Shown in pieces: positions 34,853-44,272 of a DNA stretch of 62,891 nucleotides (the stretch's first letter is position 1; every line of letters starts with the position of its first letter). Below the pieces are notes generated by a model that worked only from the letters and a program-made list of their open reading frames with translations, was not told the DNA's origin and did not search any database. The DNA is taken from contig JAMPFJ010000018.1 in the NCBI GenBank assembly GCA_023664535.1, forward strand, positions 1 to 62,891, read 5' to 3'. This DNA comes from Bacteroidales bacterium. Its GTDB lineage: Bacteria > Bacillota > Clostridia > Lachnospirales > Lachnospiraceae. Both the position numbers and the translations under genes were made by a program.

Positions 34853-37800
34853 CTATTTTCCGCTTATTTTACCGGTATATCCTGCCGCTTTTAATAATTT
34901 TTTGTATTTGGATTTTTTCTTCTTTGGCACGGAAACGGACGCTTTTTGGCTAATGGAAGTAAAGGCTCCTTTTCCAATACGTTTAAGCCTGGAAGATTTT
35001 ATCGTTATCTTTTTCAGCTTTTTGCAGGATTTGCATGCATTTTTTCCGATAACCGTTACATTTTTTCCGATAGTCAGTGTTTTCAGCTTTCCGGCGGATT
35101 TAAATGCGTTGTTCTCGATTTTGGTTACCTTAAAGGTGTATCCGTTAATGTTAACGGTATTGGGAACGGATACCTTGGTCAGCGTCTTCTTATTTTTTTT
35201 GCGTATGTCCACACAGGATACGGTTCCTCCAATGTCTGAGGATTTGGTTACCTTATAAATGAGTTTGCCTGCTGTAACCCGGCTGTTTTTTTCCGGAAGC
35301 TCCTGTATTTTTTCCCCTACTGTTACCTGGCAGACCGCCGTCACAGTCCCCCGGTCGGCAGCCGTTGCCGTAATCAGGGCGGTATCGCCGACCTTTGCCT
35401 TTTTGGAAACGGTGATTATTCCCTCCTGGTCAACCTGTACTACGGAGGGTTTATCGGATTTCCATGTTAACTGCGGATTTTCTATGGTTTCGGGGATAAC
35501 CGAGGGGAACAGCATATAGGTGTCTCCGGCGGGGATTTCCACCCATTCCTCCATAAAAATTGCCGCTACATAAGGCTTTGTTGTTAACGTAACCGCTAAC
35601 CCTGACGGATAATTGGCGGCGAGCCCTGTGTATGCGTATTGCTTGTTTTTGCCGGGGGTAACCTTTTTTCCTGCCACGGTAAATTCATCCACGAAGTAAT
35701 CCTCCATGGCAATGGCGGTAAAGGCCATGGTGTCGCAGGGGAGATAGTATTCTTTTATGTTCTCAATATACCCCCACTCATCACAGTCAGTCTTTACCGG
35801 AATGCACCCGTTTGACACCGGAATGCTGTAGGTATTGGTTATCTCGCAGCCGTCGGCATCGACAGCCGCCGTCATAATATAGAATTTGTTTTGCAGGGTA
35901 GTGGCATTATAGGCTTTATCCCCGGTAAGGGAAGTGTCGAGCATATAACCGGAAAACTGGTATTTATCCGTATTTGCCTGATAGGTGTAAATGCTGCCTA
36001 ACCCGTCTGCACTATTGCCTTCATAAATAATGCCGTCTTTTGTCATGCCGAGATGCGCAGTATAATATGGCAGCTCAGCAGGCATGCCGTCGTTGCCCTC
36101 GTATAAATAGGAAGCATTTGTATCCGCCTGAGGCAGCGGTGCATGGGAAGTTGTCCATGCAGTTCCGTTAAAAATCAGGTTAGCCGGATATGTGCCGGTA
36201 TTATCCCGGCAGCCGAGGGTGACAATCATATTATTCTGAACCTGAAGCACCTGTGAGAAAGCACGGCCCTCGGGCAGCTCTTTATCCTGTGTCCATGCCT
36301 TTTTGCTCAAATCAAAATTCCACATCTGCGTACCGAAGGTTCCGGTTTCTGCGTCAAAACCGCCCATCAGATATAGTTTTCCCTTATAGGCGCCCAACAG
36401 CATATGGGAATATCCGTCAAACTGTCCGGGAATATCCGCTATCTTGCTCCAATCCCAGTTTTCCGGCTCGCCGGCAGGGGAAATCGCACGGGCAAGGATA
36501 CTCTTTTTGGTGAAACCGACGTCAATGGTTAATACAGCGTAAATGCTTCCGTTGAGGCATACAAATTCCGAATCATTATAGATGACGTAATCAGTGTAAG
36601 TATGAAACTCTTTGCCAAATGTGGCTTTGTCAAAAAAATTGGTGACCGGATTCCAGGAATACTGGTTTTCAGTAACTTCGGCATAAATATCGCCGCCTGT
36701 TTCCTGGGACATGGCATAAACGGTTCCGTTCTCCGTAATCTGATAAATCGTGGTACCGTCGGATACCAGCTTTCCGATTCCGCCGAATTCGGGATTACCC
36801 GTTATGGAACGGTCCGAAGCGGCAGGCTTGCCATCCGGGAAATAACAGTCCTCTTCATAGCTGTCGTCCCCTTTTATGACAGTCAGATGGAATTTCTGGT
36901 TAAGCAGACCGGTTCCGCTAAGGGTAATGCAGTTTGCTTCAGCCTTGGCAGGAGTGACATCCTTGCCGTTAATATTTATCTTTGCACCCTGTAGATAATG
37001 TCCCTGTATCTCAATATTTTTTGATGCGTTTAGCCGGATGCCGGTAACGGACATTCTTGGATTATCCAGCATTTCAAAATCCAGTATTCCGCCGGAGCTG
37101 ACTTTTCCTGTCAGGTCACCTGTTTTTTTACTGCATCCCAGTATAATGGCCTTCCGCTCTGCCGGAGTCTGATTTGGATATGCCTGTGCCGCCGCTGCCA
37201 CGGCGCCGGTTACATAAGGGGTCGCCATGGAGGTTCCGTTGTAGTAATCATATTTTCCGAAAGAGGAAGAATCCGCATTGCCTTTGCTTATGCCTATATT
37301 GTCAAGATAAACCGAATAATTACCTTTGGAAGCCGCCTGCAGCTGGAGGACAATCACCCGCCGTCCGGCAGTGGTGATTTTGTCCGCATAGATACCGGAT
37401 ATATGGTTCCAGCAGTTGCCGGATGAGGCAATGCCGACGGTGTTTAACTCATCCTCTGCCATATGTCCGTTTTCATCCAGCACACCCTCGTCCAGGGATA
37501 AAATACTGCCACCGTAGATTGTAGCCAACATCCCTTCCCCTAAGGGGTTGGTATCAATCAGCCTTGTCATGGCGCTGGCGTAAACCGGTGTATCGGAGGG
37601 AAGCGCATCATAGGGGATAACCAGCGAATAGGTTTCGTCCTCTTCGGCATTTTGGATATTCCAGTAAAGGGATTGTCCTGCCGTTTCTTTCCCAAAATAT
37701 TCAGTGGCAGTAATTTCTAACGTTGCGGTGGCAGAGCCGCTTAGTTTCATGGAGTAAAGGAAAGAATCGTCTGTTGTGGTGTTTAAGTTATCCGCCGCCG

Positions 37801-39085
37801 TCAGCTTATCGGAAGTAAGCTGTTCAAAATCCAGGTAGGTTCCACAAAGCTCCTCACGTTTTGCCGTACTGTAAATTCCCGGGTTAAAGGTGTCATAGGA
37901 TACCGTAGAAAGAATATCCGTTCCGGGGGCGGCGATATCGACGGTGTTTTGTCCGTAATTGGAAAAGTCCGCCAGTTCTCCCTTTTCATTGACTGCCGCT
38001 ACCGAAATAATATAGGGACTGTCAAGATTAGCCGGAAAAGTATTTACCATATCGTTATCGGAGCTGTCGTTGCCCGCTGCACAGACAGAGACGGCACCTG
38101 CCTTGCCGATTAAATCTACCAGCTCAGAGAAGATGGCGCTTTCCTCTTCTTCGCCTCCGCCGCCCCATGAATTATTTACCGCAACAATGTTGATTCCCAG
38201 CTGCTGGGCGTGGTAAATATAATTGTAGGCACCGACCGTTTCCATTCCGTAACAGGAGCCGTCACTGTCCAAAATTTTTACCGGCATAATTTTAACGGTG
38301 GAGGACTGGGCAATACCGGAGATACCGGACTGGTCGTTTGCCGCCGCTGCCATGATGCCTGCGCAGTGTGTCCCGTGACCGTTGTCGTCCATCGGGTCCG
38401 TGTCCTGATTGACGATATCATAACCGTGGGCGCCCTTTAACTGGCTTTGCTTTAATGGGTTGTTCCATACGCAGGCGGCTAAATCCGGGTGGGTATAGTC
38501 CATTCCGGTATCTACCAGGGCGATTACCTTTTCGCTTAAATCTTCGGAAGTAAGAGTATTGATTTTTTCTGCGTTCACGTCAATACCCGCTGTTCCTGCA
38601 TTTTGCCCGATATTATTCAGCGCCCATTGAAAAGCGGTGTAATCCTCATCCAGTATGTGGTATTTGTAGTTTGGCTCGGCGATGCGGATATCGCTTCTGG
38701 CATTTAACATAGTTACCAGCTGTTTTGTCGTATATTTGTCCGATTTGACAAGGGATACGCACAGACTGCCGGAAACCGTGGCTTTCGCAGAATTACCCGA
38801 TTTTGTACCGGCGGAAGAATCCGGGATATCGAAGGTATAGGTTTCGTCAATGCTCAGCCCTTCCCCCAGACTGCCGCTGCGCAGTGCGGAGTTTTTTGCA
38901 TTTCCTGTTTCATACAAAATCAATGCCTGTCCCTCGGCATAGGGGAGAGCGGCTTTTTGCCGTTCCTCTGCTGCCGTTGTTTTTTGCCGGATAATACCGG
39001 TTGATGCCTGTGTGGTAAGCCCTGTTGCCAGCATACAGGTGCCCAGCCAGACGGCTATTCCGATTTTCCACCATTTTCTTTTCAT
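34853..39085 (-). CDS. Large secreted subtilisin-like protease with Kelch-like, Big2 and BspA-type repeats
   Basis: The 1410-residue protein starts at the ATG at 39085 behind GGGAGGAG and has a signal peptide (KRKWWKIGIAVWLGTCMLATGL). The S8 peptidase has D192 (VDTGMD), H237 (GHGTHC) and S619 (GTSMATP). About 210 residues are inserted between the GTDILSTVSY strand and the serine motif. After it come a Kelch-like propeller region (about 760-1100), a Big2-type domain (around 1230-1290) and leucine-rich BspA-type repeats (1310-1385), ending in a basic VPKKKKSKYKKLL tail. All three catalytic residues are present, so it should be active outside the cell. It is separate from the secretion locus. 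Confidence 0.92.
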   Translation of the reverse strand: MKRKWWKIGIAVWLGTCMLATGLTTQASTGIIRQKTTAAEERQKAALPYAEGQALILYETGNAKNSALRSGSLGEGLSIDETYTFDIPDSSAGTKSGNSAKATVSGSLCVSLVKSDKYTTKQLVTMLNARSDIRIAEPNYKYHILDEDYTAFQWALNNIGQNAGTAGIDVNAEKINTLTSEDLSEKVIALVDTGMDYTHPDLAACVWNNPLKQSQLKGAHGYDIVNQDTDPMDDNGHGTHCAGIMAAAANDQSGISGIAQSSTVKIMPVKILDSDGSCYGMETVGAYNYIYHAQQLGINIVAVNNSWGGGGEEEESAIFSELVDLIGKAGAVSVCAAGNDSSDNDMVNTFPANLDSPYIISVAAVNEKGELADFSNYGQNTVDIAAPGTDILSTVSYDTFNPGIYSTAKREELCGTYLDFEQLTSDKLTAADNLNTTTDDSFLYSMKLSGSATATLEITATEYFGKETAGQSLYWNIQNAEEDETYSLVIPYDALPSDTPVYASAMTRLIDTNPLGEGMLATIYGGSILSLDEGVLDENGHMAEDELNTVGIASSGNCWNHISGIYADKITTAGRRVIVLQLQAASKGNYSVYLDNIGISKGNADSSSFGKYDYYNGTSMATPYVTGAVAAAAQAYPNQTPAERKAIILGCSKKTGDLTGKVSSGGILDFEMLDNPRMSVTGIRLNASKNIEIQGHYLQGAKININGKDVTPAKAEANCITLSGTGLLNQKFHLTVIKGDDSYEEDCYFPDGKPAASDRSITGNPEFGGIGKLVSDGTTIYQITENGTVYAMSQETGGDIYAEVTENQYSWNPVTNFFDKATFGKEFHTYTDYVIYNDSEFVCLNGSIYAVLTIDVGFTKKSILARAISPAGEPENWDWSKIADIPGQFDGYSHMLLGAYKGKLYLMGGFDAETGTFGTQMWNFDLSKKAWTQDKELPEGRAFSQVLQVQNNMIVTLGCRDNTGTYPANLIFNGTAWTTSHAPLPQADTNASYLYEGNDGMPAELPYYTAHLGMTKDGIIYEGNSADGLGSIYTYQANTDKYQFSGYMLDTSLTGDKAYNATTLQNKFYIMTAAVDADGCEITNTYSIPVSNGCIPVKTDCDEWGYIENIKEYYLPCDTMAFTAIAMEDYFVDEFTVAGKKVTPGKNKQYAYTGLAANYPSGLAVTLTTKPYVAAIFMEEWVEIPAGDTYMLFPSVIPETIENPQLTWKSDKPSVVQVDQEGIITVSKKAKVGDTALITATAADRGTVTAVCQVTVGEKIQELPEKNSRVTAGKLIYKVTKSSDIGGTVSCVDIRKKNKKTLTKVSVPNTVNINGYTFKVTKIENNAFKSAGKLKTLTIGKNVTVIGKNACKSCKKLKKITIKSSRLKRIGKGAFTSISQKASVSVPKKKKSKYKKLLKAAGYTGKISGK

Positions 39086-39103
39086 AAAATATACTCCTCC
39101 CTG

Positions 39104-39178
39104 TGTAATCAATAAGTAGATAATTGCGAAACTTTCTATTTTCAAAATCTAGTTGTGCAATTACCTGTAATCAATAAG
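39104..39178. repeat. Solo 49-bp palindromic repeat with 13-bp flanking direct repeats
   Basis: AGATAATTGCGAAACT and AGTTGTGCAATTACCT (39118-39166) are imperfect inverted ends of a 49-base unit similar to the arms of the element at 6948-7208. TGTAATCAATAAG occurs directly on both sides (39104-39116 and 39166-39178), which looks like a target-site duplication. It lies just upstream of the subtilase start, in its leader. Confidence 0.75.
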
Positions 39179-39331
39179 CTCAGACAATGCGGAAACAATC
39201 GTAAAAGCGGCGGTTTCCGGCAGGTTCTGACCTTTATTTTCCTATGTCTATAATACACACAAACAGAGAGGAAAAATTCTTAAAATTTTCTTAATTTTTT
39301 GAATTGATTTTTTGAAAATGAGAAAAAATTC

Positions 39332-39360
39332 TTGACACCGGAGAAGCTGTATGCTAGAGT
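39332..39360 (+). promoter_or_regulatory. Promoter of the rplJL operon
   Basis: TTGACA and TAGAGT are 17 bases apart, directly upstream of the L10 leader. The -10 is weak, but the position fits. Confidence 0.55.
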
Positions 39361-39477
39361 GGTTAGCGATGAACTGCCGAAGACAGTAGGTACCAGATTG
39401 GTGTAAGCAAAGCGCCTACCGAGGAAGAATCGTAAGAATGACGTTTCACTCTGTGTCTTTGGACATGGAGTTTTTTT
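39361..39477 (+). ncRNA. L10 ribosomal protein leader with attenuator
   Basis: The leader has the conserved kink-turn type sequence around CTGCCGAAGACAGTAGGT...GCGCCTACCGAGGAAG, the binding site for the L10(L12)4 complex, which represses its own operon. A terminator-like stem (ACTCTGTGTC with GACATGGAGT, 39448-39471) and T7 run follow, so control is probably by premature termination. Confidence 0.9.
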
Positions 39478-39543
39478 ATGTAAACAGTCGGGCGGAGGTT
39501 CGATATCGCGCAGTCATTAGTATGATAAGGAGGCGCATAAACG

Positions 39544-40044
39544 ATGGCAAAGATTGAATTAAAACAGCCAATCATTGAAGAAATCAAGGCTCAGCTTCAG
39601 GATGCACAATCCGCTGTAATTGTTGACTATCGTGGACTTACTGTAGAGCAGGATACCAGACTTCGTAAGGAACTTAGAGAAGCCGGCGTTATCTACAAGG
39701 TATATAAGAACACGATGGTAAGATTTGCGATTGAGGGTACGGAATTTGAAGCCTTAAAGGATGATTTGGAAGGTCCTAACGCAATCGCTATCTCTAAGAC
39801 AGATGCAACTGCTCCGGCAAGAATCCTTGCAAAGTTTGCCAAGGAAGCAGAAGCATTGGAGATTAAGTCGGGCATTGTAGAGGGAACCTACTATGACCAG
39901 GCAGGAATTAAAGCAATTTCCAGCATTCCGTCAAGAGAAGAGCTGCTTTCCAAGTTCCTTGGAAGCATCCAGTCACCGATTGCCAACTTTGCAAGAGTGC
40001 TTAAGCAGATTGCAGAGCAGCAGGACGGTGCAGCAGAGGCATAG
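39544..40044 (+). CDS. rplJ: 50S ribosomal protein L10
   Basis: The 166-residue protein anchors the L7/L12 stalk on 23S rRNA. AQLQDAQSAVIVDYRGLTVEQDTRLRKELREAGV is typical of L10 N termini, and the C-terminal helix (SPIANFARVLKQIAEQ) binds L12 dimers. The ATG follows AAGGAGG. It is preceded by an L10 leader and followed by rplL. Confidence 0.98.
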   Translation: MAKIELKQPIIEEIKAQLQDAQSAVIVDYRGLTVEQDTRLRKELREAGVIYKVYKNTMVRFAIEGTEFEALKDDLEGPNAIAISKTDATAPARILAKFAKEAEALEIKSGIVEGTYYDQAGIKAISSIPSREELLSKFLGSIQSPIANFARVLKQIAEQQDGAAEA

Positions 40045-40159
40045 GAAAAACAAAAGCTGCATAGCGGCGGAAGGCTTCGTGACAGGAGCGTTACATGCCG
40101 CATAGCGGAATGAAACATGATGATAAGCATCAAATATTTTATATGGAGGAATGAAAATA

Positions 40160-40531
40160 ATGACTACTCAGGAATTTATCGAAGAGATTAAGAAGTTAAG
40201 CGTTTTAGAGTTAAATGAATTGGTTAAAGCTTGTGAGGAAGAGTTTGGCGTATCTGCGGCAGCAGGTGTTGCCGTTGTAGCAGCAGGCGGTGCAGCAGGC
40301 GGAGAGGCAGCGGCAGAGAAGGACGAGTTTGATGTAGAGTTAACAGAGGTTGGCGCTAACAAGGTTAAGGTAATCAAGGTTGTTCGTGAAGTAACCGGTT
40401 TAGGACTTAAGGAAGCTAAGGAAGTTGTTGACGGTGCACCTAAGGTAGTTAAAGAGGGCGCTTCCAAGGCAGAGGCTGAGGATATTAAGGCTAAGTTAGA
40501 AGCTGAAGGCGCTAAGGTTACCTTAAAATAA
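40160..40531 (+). CDS. rplL: 50S ribosomal protein L7/L12
   Basis: This 123-residue acidic stalk protein has the usual N-terminal dimer domain ([30 protein letters not shown]), an Ala/Gly-rich hinge and the C-terminal factor-binding domain ([24 protein letters not shown]). Starting at 40160 gives the normal N terminus; an ATG nine bases earlier is almost on top of GGAGG and is less likely. It ends the operon. Confidence 0.98.
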   Translation: MTTQEFIEEIKKLSVLELNELVKACEEEFGVSAAAGVAVVAAGGAAGGEAAAEKDEFDVELTEVGANKVKVIKVVREVTGLGLKEAKEVVDGAPKVVKEGASKAEAEDIKAKLEAEGAKVTLK

Positions 40532-40598
40532 TTTAGATTCTTGTTTATGCTTCACAGCATTAAAGGCTGGGAACGGAAAACAGAATATAAAAGTGAGA

Positions 40599-40650
40599 AA
40601 AACAGATGTTGAGACGGATAAGCGTTATCCGTTTCAGGGTCTGTTTTTTT
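40599..40650 (+). terminator. Terminator of the rplJL operon
   Basis: AAACAGA and GAGACGGATAA pair with TTATCCGTTTC and TCTGTTT, followed by a T7 run. Strong rho-independent terminator. Confidence 0.92.
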
Positions 40651-40879
40651 GTGCGTAAAAACAGATTGGACGGATTTTGTATCAGAATAAAATGTGATTC
40701 TATGTAAAATAGAATGATTGGAGAAAATATTACGGATGTAAAGATGGATAAAATGTCGTATTTATTAGGGTGGCAACCAGAAGTTGCCAACAAGAAATAA
40801 AAAAGTGCTGGAAAAATTAAACTAAGTTTGTTATATTTTAAAAAGGCATATAAAAGATTGAGAAAGGTAGAGCGCATAA
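40651..40879. other. Interval with two dyads upstream of the XRE membrane regulator
   Basis: ATTCTAT-GTAAA-ATAGAAT (40697-40715) and GGCAAC-CAGAA-GTTGCC (40772-40788) are perfect short inverted repeats with five-base spacers. Both lie between the rplL terminator and the XRE gene, and could be operators for that gene's own product. No other gene was found here. Confidence 0.55.
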
Positions 40880-41698
40880 ATGACAGAAGTAGAGAATTTA
40901 TCCGTTGGTGAAAGGTTATTGTTGCTTCGGGACAAGCATAATATGACACAGGAGGATTTGGCAAAAAAACTTGTAGTCAGCCGGCAATCTGTTTCAAAAT
41001 GGGAATTGAATAAAGCACTGCCGGATATGGATAAGCTGATTCAGCTGGCAAAACTTTATCAGGTTAGTATAGATTATCTGGTTATGGGGAATGAACCGGC
41101 GGAACGTCAAATAAAAGAAGATATTTTGCTGAAGCAGGAGACGGTGATTACACAGGAGCAGGATATCGTAGAGAAAGAGGAAGGCAATCAGGTACAGAGC
41201 GGATATCAACAGCATGAAACAGAGCAAAATACAATAGAGGGTGACGATGGGATAATAGGCAAGGGTAAGGATGAAAGGAGAATCAGAGGACAGGATATTC
41301 TTGTAAGAAAGTATATTTTGCTGATTTGCATCCTGTTTAGTGGAATATTATGTTTTATGACGTTGATTATTGCCGGGAAAATCTTATCGGGGTATGGCAA
41401 CGATGTCCGCGATAAAGAACAGGAGATGGTTCAGGTTGACAGGATATATGAACAATATACCAAAGCAGAGGTAAAAGGCAGCACGGAGGATGGGAGAACC
41501 TTTAGGAAAATTGTTGTATTGGATGTGCCGGGAGTAAAAGAGGATGATACCATCCAGTGCTATATAAATTCAGGGAATCCCCTTTTTGAATACTATGCAA
41601 AAACAGTATGGATGATAATTGGGTTTGGAATAGTCATATTTTTGTTTTTTCTTGTATTTTTGCTGGAATTTATAAGATTAAAGCCAGACAGATATTGA
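40880..41698 (+). CDS. XRE-family regulator with a C-terminal membrane domain
   Basis: The 272-residue protein has an N-terminal helix-turn-helix (SVGERLLLLRDKHNMTQEDLAKKLVVSRQSVSKWELNKALPD, given here as residues 8-50), a charged linker, and two membrane spans (about 150-172 and 245-268) enclosing a short extracytoplasmic domain. Such membrane-bound XRE proteins can sense surface signals. It is transcribed in the same direction as the secretion locus, about 100 bases before the protease gene, and is a candidate regulator of it. Membership of the locus is inferred only from position. Confidence 0.82.
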   Translation: MTEVENLSVGERLLLLRDKHNMTQEDLAKKLVVSRQSVSKWELNKALPDMDKLIQLAKLYQVSIDYLVMGNEPAERQIKEDILLKQETVITQEQDIVEKEEGNQVQSGYQQHETEQNTIEGDDGIIGKGKDERRIRGQDILVRKYILLICILFSGILCFMTLIIAGKILSGYGNDVRDKEQEMVQVDRIYEQYTKAEVKGSTEDGRTFRKIVVLDVPGVKEDDTIQCYINSGNPLFEYYAKTVWMIIGFGIVIFLFFLVFLLEFIRLKPDRY

Positions 41699-41796
41699 AG
41701 GAGAAGGAGGAACGAGTGTGAGGTGAGAGGCGGGATAACGAGATAAACGGCATATTTACAAAAACTAAAGAAGAAAGCGAATGAGGATGATGGAAA

Positions 41797-43434
41797 ATGA
41801 AAAAACGGATTAGCGTGTATTTAAGCATAGTTATGTTAATGGTATTCTTTTCGACCGGAATAACCGTTATGGCAGATGAAAATTATACGGAGAAGAATAA
41901 GGACAGTATTGTCCAGGTCGTTGTGCAGTATGCGGTAGACGGAGGAGAAACTATTGTATTGCAGAGCGGGAGCGGGATTGTTGTTGACAGCAATACGGTT
42001 CTGACCAATTACCATTTAGTACATTTAACGAAAAGAATCAGAAAAAAGACCAGGGAGTATATATTAGGAAAAACCGGTGCAGATGTGGATTTAAAAAATG
42101 ACAACGGGGTCAGCATTTCTGTTGTAAATAAGGGGGATAAGCTGATTAGTGCGGAAATTGTGGACGAGAGCCAGGAGGATGATTTTTGCATGCTCACCCT
42201 GTCGGAGGAGATAGAGCGTTCGGCGGCAGCACTGGGTGACAGCGATACGGTTTCTGTCCCTGCAAATGTAATTGCTATCGGTTATCCGACAATGGATGCA
42301 TTTAAAGAAAATGTGACATTTTTTAAACCGTCGGATGTGAATCTTGTTACCGGAGTTGTTTCAGAGGTGACCAATGAAAATATCCGGGTTGGCACCAAAA
42401 TTTCAAAGGGTAATTCCGGCGGAGCGTTGATTGACGCATCCTCGGGGGCTGTAGTGGGAATGCTGGTTTTTGATTCTGCGGATAACAAGAAAGAGTGTTT
42501 TCGTGCCTTGCCCATCAATCATTTGAAGGAATATATGCAAAATATTGCCTATACGGATGTGAGTGCAGCTGAGAAGACTACCCAGGAGGAAGTGTCAACA
42601 GAGGAAGTGGTTGTTCCCACGGACAGAACGAAGCTGGATGCAGCTATTGCCGAAGCAGAGCAAAAGGACAAAGCATTATATACGGAAGAAAGTTATACGA
42701 TGATGACCAGCTGCCTGGAGCAGGCAAAAATAATCCAGCAAAAGAAAGAGGCAGTGCAGGATGAAATAGATGCGGCGGAAAAATTGTTAAATGACGGGAT
42801 AGGCAATCTGGAAGAGGTTAGTACATTTAACTGGACAATAGTAATTATCGGTGCCTCGGTGGTTTTGGTCATCCTTATTATTATCATTATTGTCATTGTA
42901 TGTGTGACAAGCGCAAAACAGAAAAAGAAAAATGAGTTTACCACGATTCCGGGAAATGCAGCCGGCGCTTATTCGGGACAAAACAATATGCAGATGCCGA
43001 ATACGCCGGGAGGTACGCCGCCGATGAACGGTGCAGGAGGCAGTGATGCGGGAAAGGTCGGTGCAACAACGGTACTAAAGCCGTCTGAAAGCAACAAATC
43101 CCAGGGAACTACGGTGTTAAACAGCGGACCAATGCAAATGAGCGCATATTTTGTCAGAACAAAGACAAATGAGAGAAATATGATTACTTCCCAGGAATAT
43201 ATAGTGGGAAAAGATGCGGCAGTGGTTCATTATTGCATTGCCGACAATGCTGCCGTCAGCCGGTGCCATATGAAAATTGTGAAACGTGGGATGAATTATT
43301 TTTTGATAGATTTAAATTCCACAAATAATACTTATTTAAATGGAAAACGGGTCATGCCGAATAAGGAGCAGGTATTAAACAGCGGGGATGTGATTTCGGT
43401 AGCAGACGAGGAATTTGTGTTTGAGATAAAGTAG
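41797..43434 (+). CDS. Membrane trypsin-like protease with a cytosolic FHA domain
   Basis: The 545-residue protein has a signal/anchor at 5-25, an extracytoplasmic trypsin-like domain (H73 in TNYHLV, D129 in EDDFCML, S207 in GNSGGAL), a helical FIVAR-like stretch (277-340), one membrane span (346-371), a Gly/Asn/Pro linker, and a C-terminal FHA domain (467-545) with conserved GKD, VSRCH and NSTNNTYLNG. FHA domains bind phosphothreonine. The linker holds two TTVL motifs (424-427 and 438-441), similar in place to the phosphorylated ETT site of GarA-type FHA proteins. The PP2C and kinase genes follow. It may couple surface proteolysis to kinase signalling. Confidence 0.88.
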   Translation: MKKRISVYLSIVMLMVFFSTGITVMADENYTEKNKDSIVQVVVQYAVDGGETIVLQSGSGIVVDSNTVLTNYHLVHLTKRIRKKTREYILGKTGADVDLKNDNGVSISVVNKGDKLISAEIVDESQEDDFCMLTLSEEIERSAAALGDSDTVSVPANVIAIGYPTMDAFKENVTFFKPSDVNLVTGVVSEVTNENIRVGTKISKGNSGGALIDASSGAVVGMLVFDSADNKKECFRALPINHLKEYMQNIAYTDVSAAEKTTQEEVSTEEVVVPTDRTKLDAAIAEAEQKDKALYTEESYTMMTSCLEQAKIIQQKKEAVQDEIDAAEKLLNDGIGNLEEVSTFNWTIVIIGASVVLVILIIIIIVIVCVTSAKQKKKNEFTTIPGNAAGAYSGQNNMQMPNTPGGTPPMNGAGGSDAGKVGATTVLKPSESNKSQGTTVLNSGPMQMSAYFVRTKTNERNMITSQEYIVGKDAAVVHYCIADNAAVSRCHMKIVKRGMNYFLIDLNSTNNTYLNGKRVMPNKEQVLNSGDVISVADEEFVFEIK

Positions 43435-43489
43435 CAGAAAATGTGGTGGGTGGAGAATTGCTGCGCATTGCAGCGGAATGGAGTTCAGA

Positions 43490-44272
43490 ATGAAATGTAT
43501 TTCCGGTATATATTCTGATGTAGGGATTGAAAAAAAAGTTAATCAGGATGCTGCGCTTGTGCGGCAGGCGGCTACAAAAAGAGGAAAGGTGCTGTTTGCG
43601 GTGGTTTGTGACGGGATGGGGGGATTGGAACAGGGAGAGGTCGCAAGCGCTACCGTGATTGCCGGAATGTCTGACTGGTTTGAGCAGGTCTTTCCTAAGA
43701 TGCTGGGACATGACTTTGCACCGGAAATAATAGAGAAAAGTCTGCGGGAAGAGATTAAACGGTTGAATAACTGCATAAATATATATGGAAGAGAGAAAGG
43801 AATCAGCCTGGGGACAACCCTGGTCAGCCTGCTTTTAATCGGGGATTACTATTATGTCTGTAACGTGGGGGATTCACGGATATATTATTTGAAAGATGGA
43901 ATTGAACAAATGACGCATGACCAGTCGTACATCCAAAAAGAGATTGATTTGGGAAGGATTACGGTGGAAGAGGCAGAGAACAGTCCAAAACGCAATATGC
44001 TGTTACAGTGCATTGGAGCGAGTACGGAGGTGGTTCCCGATTTTTACCGGGGGGAATATCGAAAACCGGCATCCTTTTTGTTGTGCAGCGACGGGTTCCG
44101 GCATGTCATTACTTCTCAGGAGATGTGGGAGGCATTTCGACCGGAATTGTTAGACGGAGAGGATAGTATAAAAGAGAGAATCCGCAAATTGATTGAGACG
44201 GCAAAAAGGCGTCAGGAGAGGGATAATATTACAGCAGTCCTGGTATGTACGAAAGAGGAGAAGCCATGTTAG
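43490..44272 (+). CDS. PP2C-type Ser/Thr protein phosphatase
   Basis: The 260-residue enzyme has all the PP2C motifs: NQDAALV, VVCDGMGGLEQGE (metal site), GTTLVSLLLIGDYYYVCNVGDSRIYYL, LLCSDGF and RDNITAVLV. It is cytoplasmic and metal-dependent. The start at 43490 follows GGAG by six bases; an ATG 12 bases earlier is less well placed. The gene overlaps the kinase start by seven bases, the standard bacterial phosphatase-kinase pair, so it should reverse phosphorylation by that kinase. Confidence 0.95.
   Translation: MKCISGIYSDVGIEKKVNQDAALVRQAATKRGKVLFAVVCDGMGGLEQGEVASATVIAGMSDWFEQVFPKMLGHDFAPEIIEKSLREEIKRLNNCINIYGREKGISLGTTLVSLLLIGDYYYVCNVGDSRIYYLKDGIEQMTHDQSYIQKEIDLGRITVEEAENSPKRNMLLQCIGASTEVVPDFYRGEYRKPASFLLCSDGFRHVITSQEMWEAFRPELLDGEDSIKERIRKLIETAKRRQERDNITAVLVCTKEEKPC

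Noticed and set aside
41797..43434. Protease as a DegP/HtrA housekeeping enzyme
   Set aside because: It has the trypsin-like core but no PDZ domain, and carries a span plus FHA domain instead.
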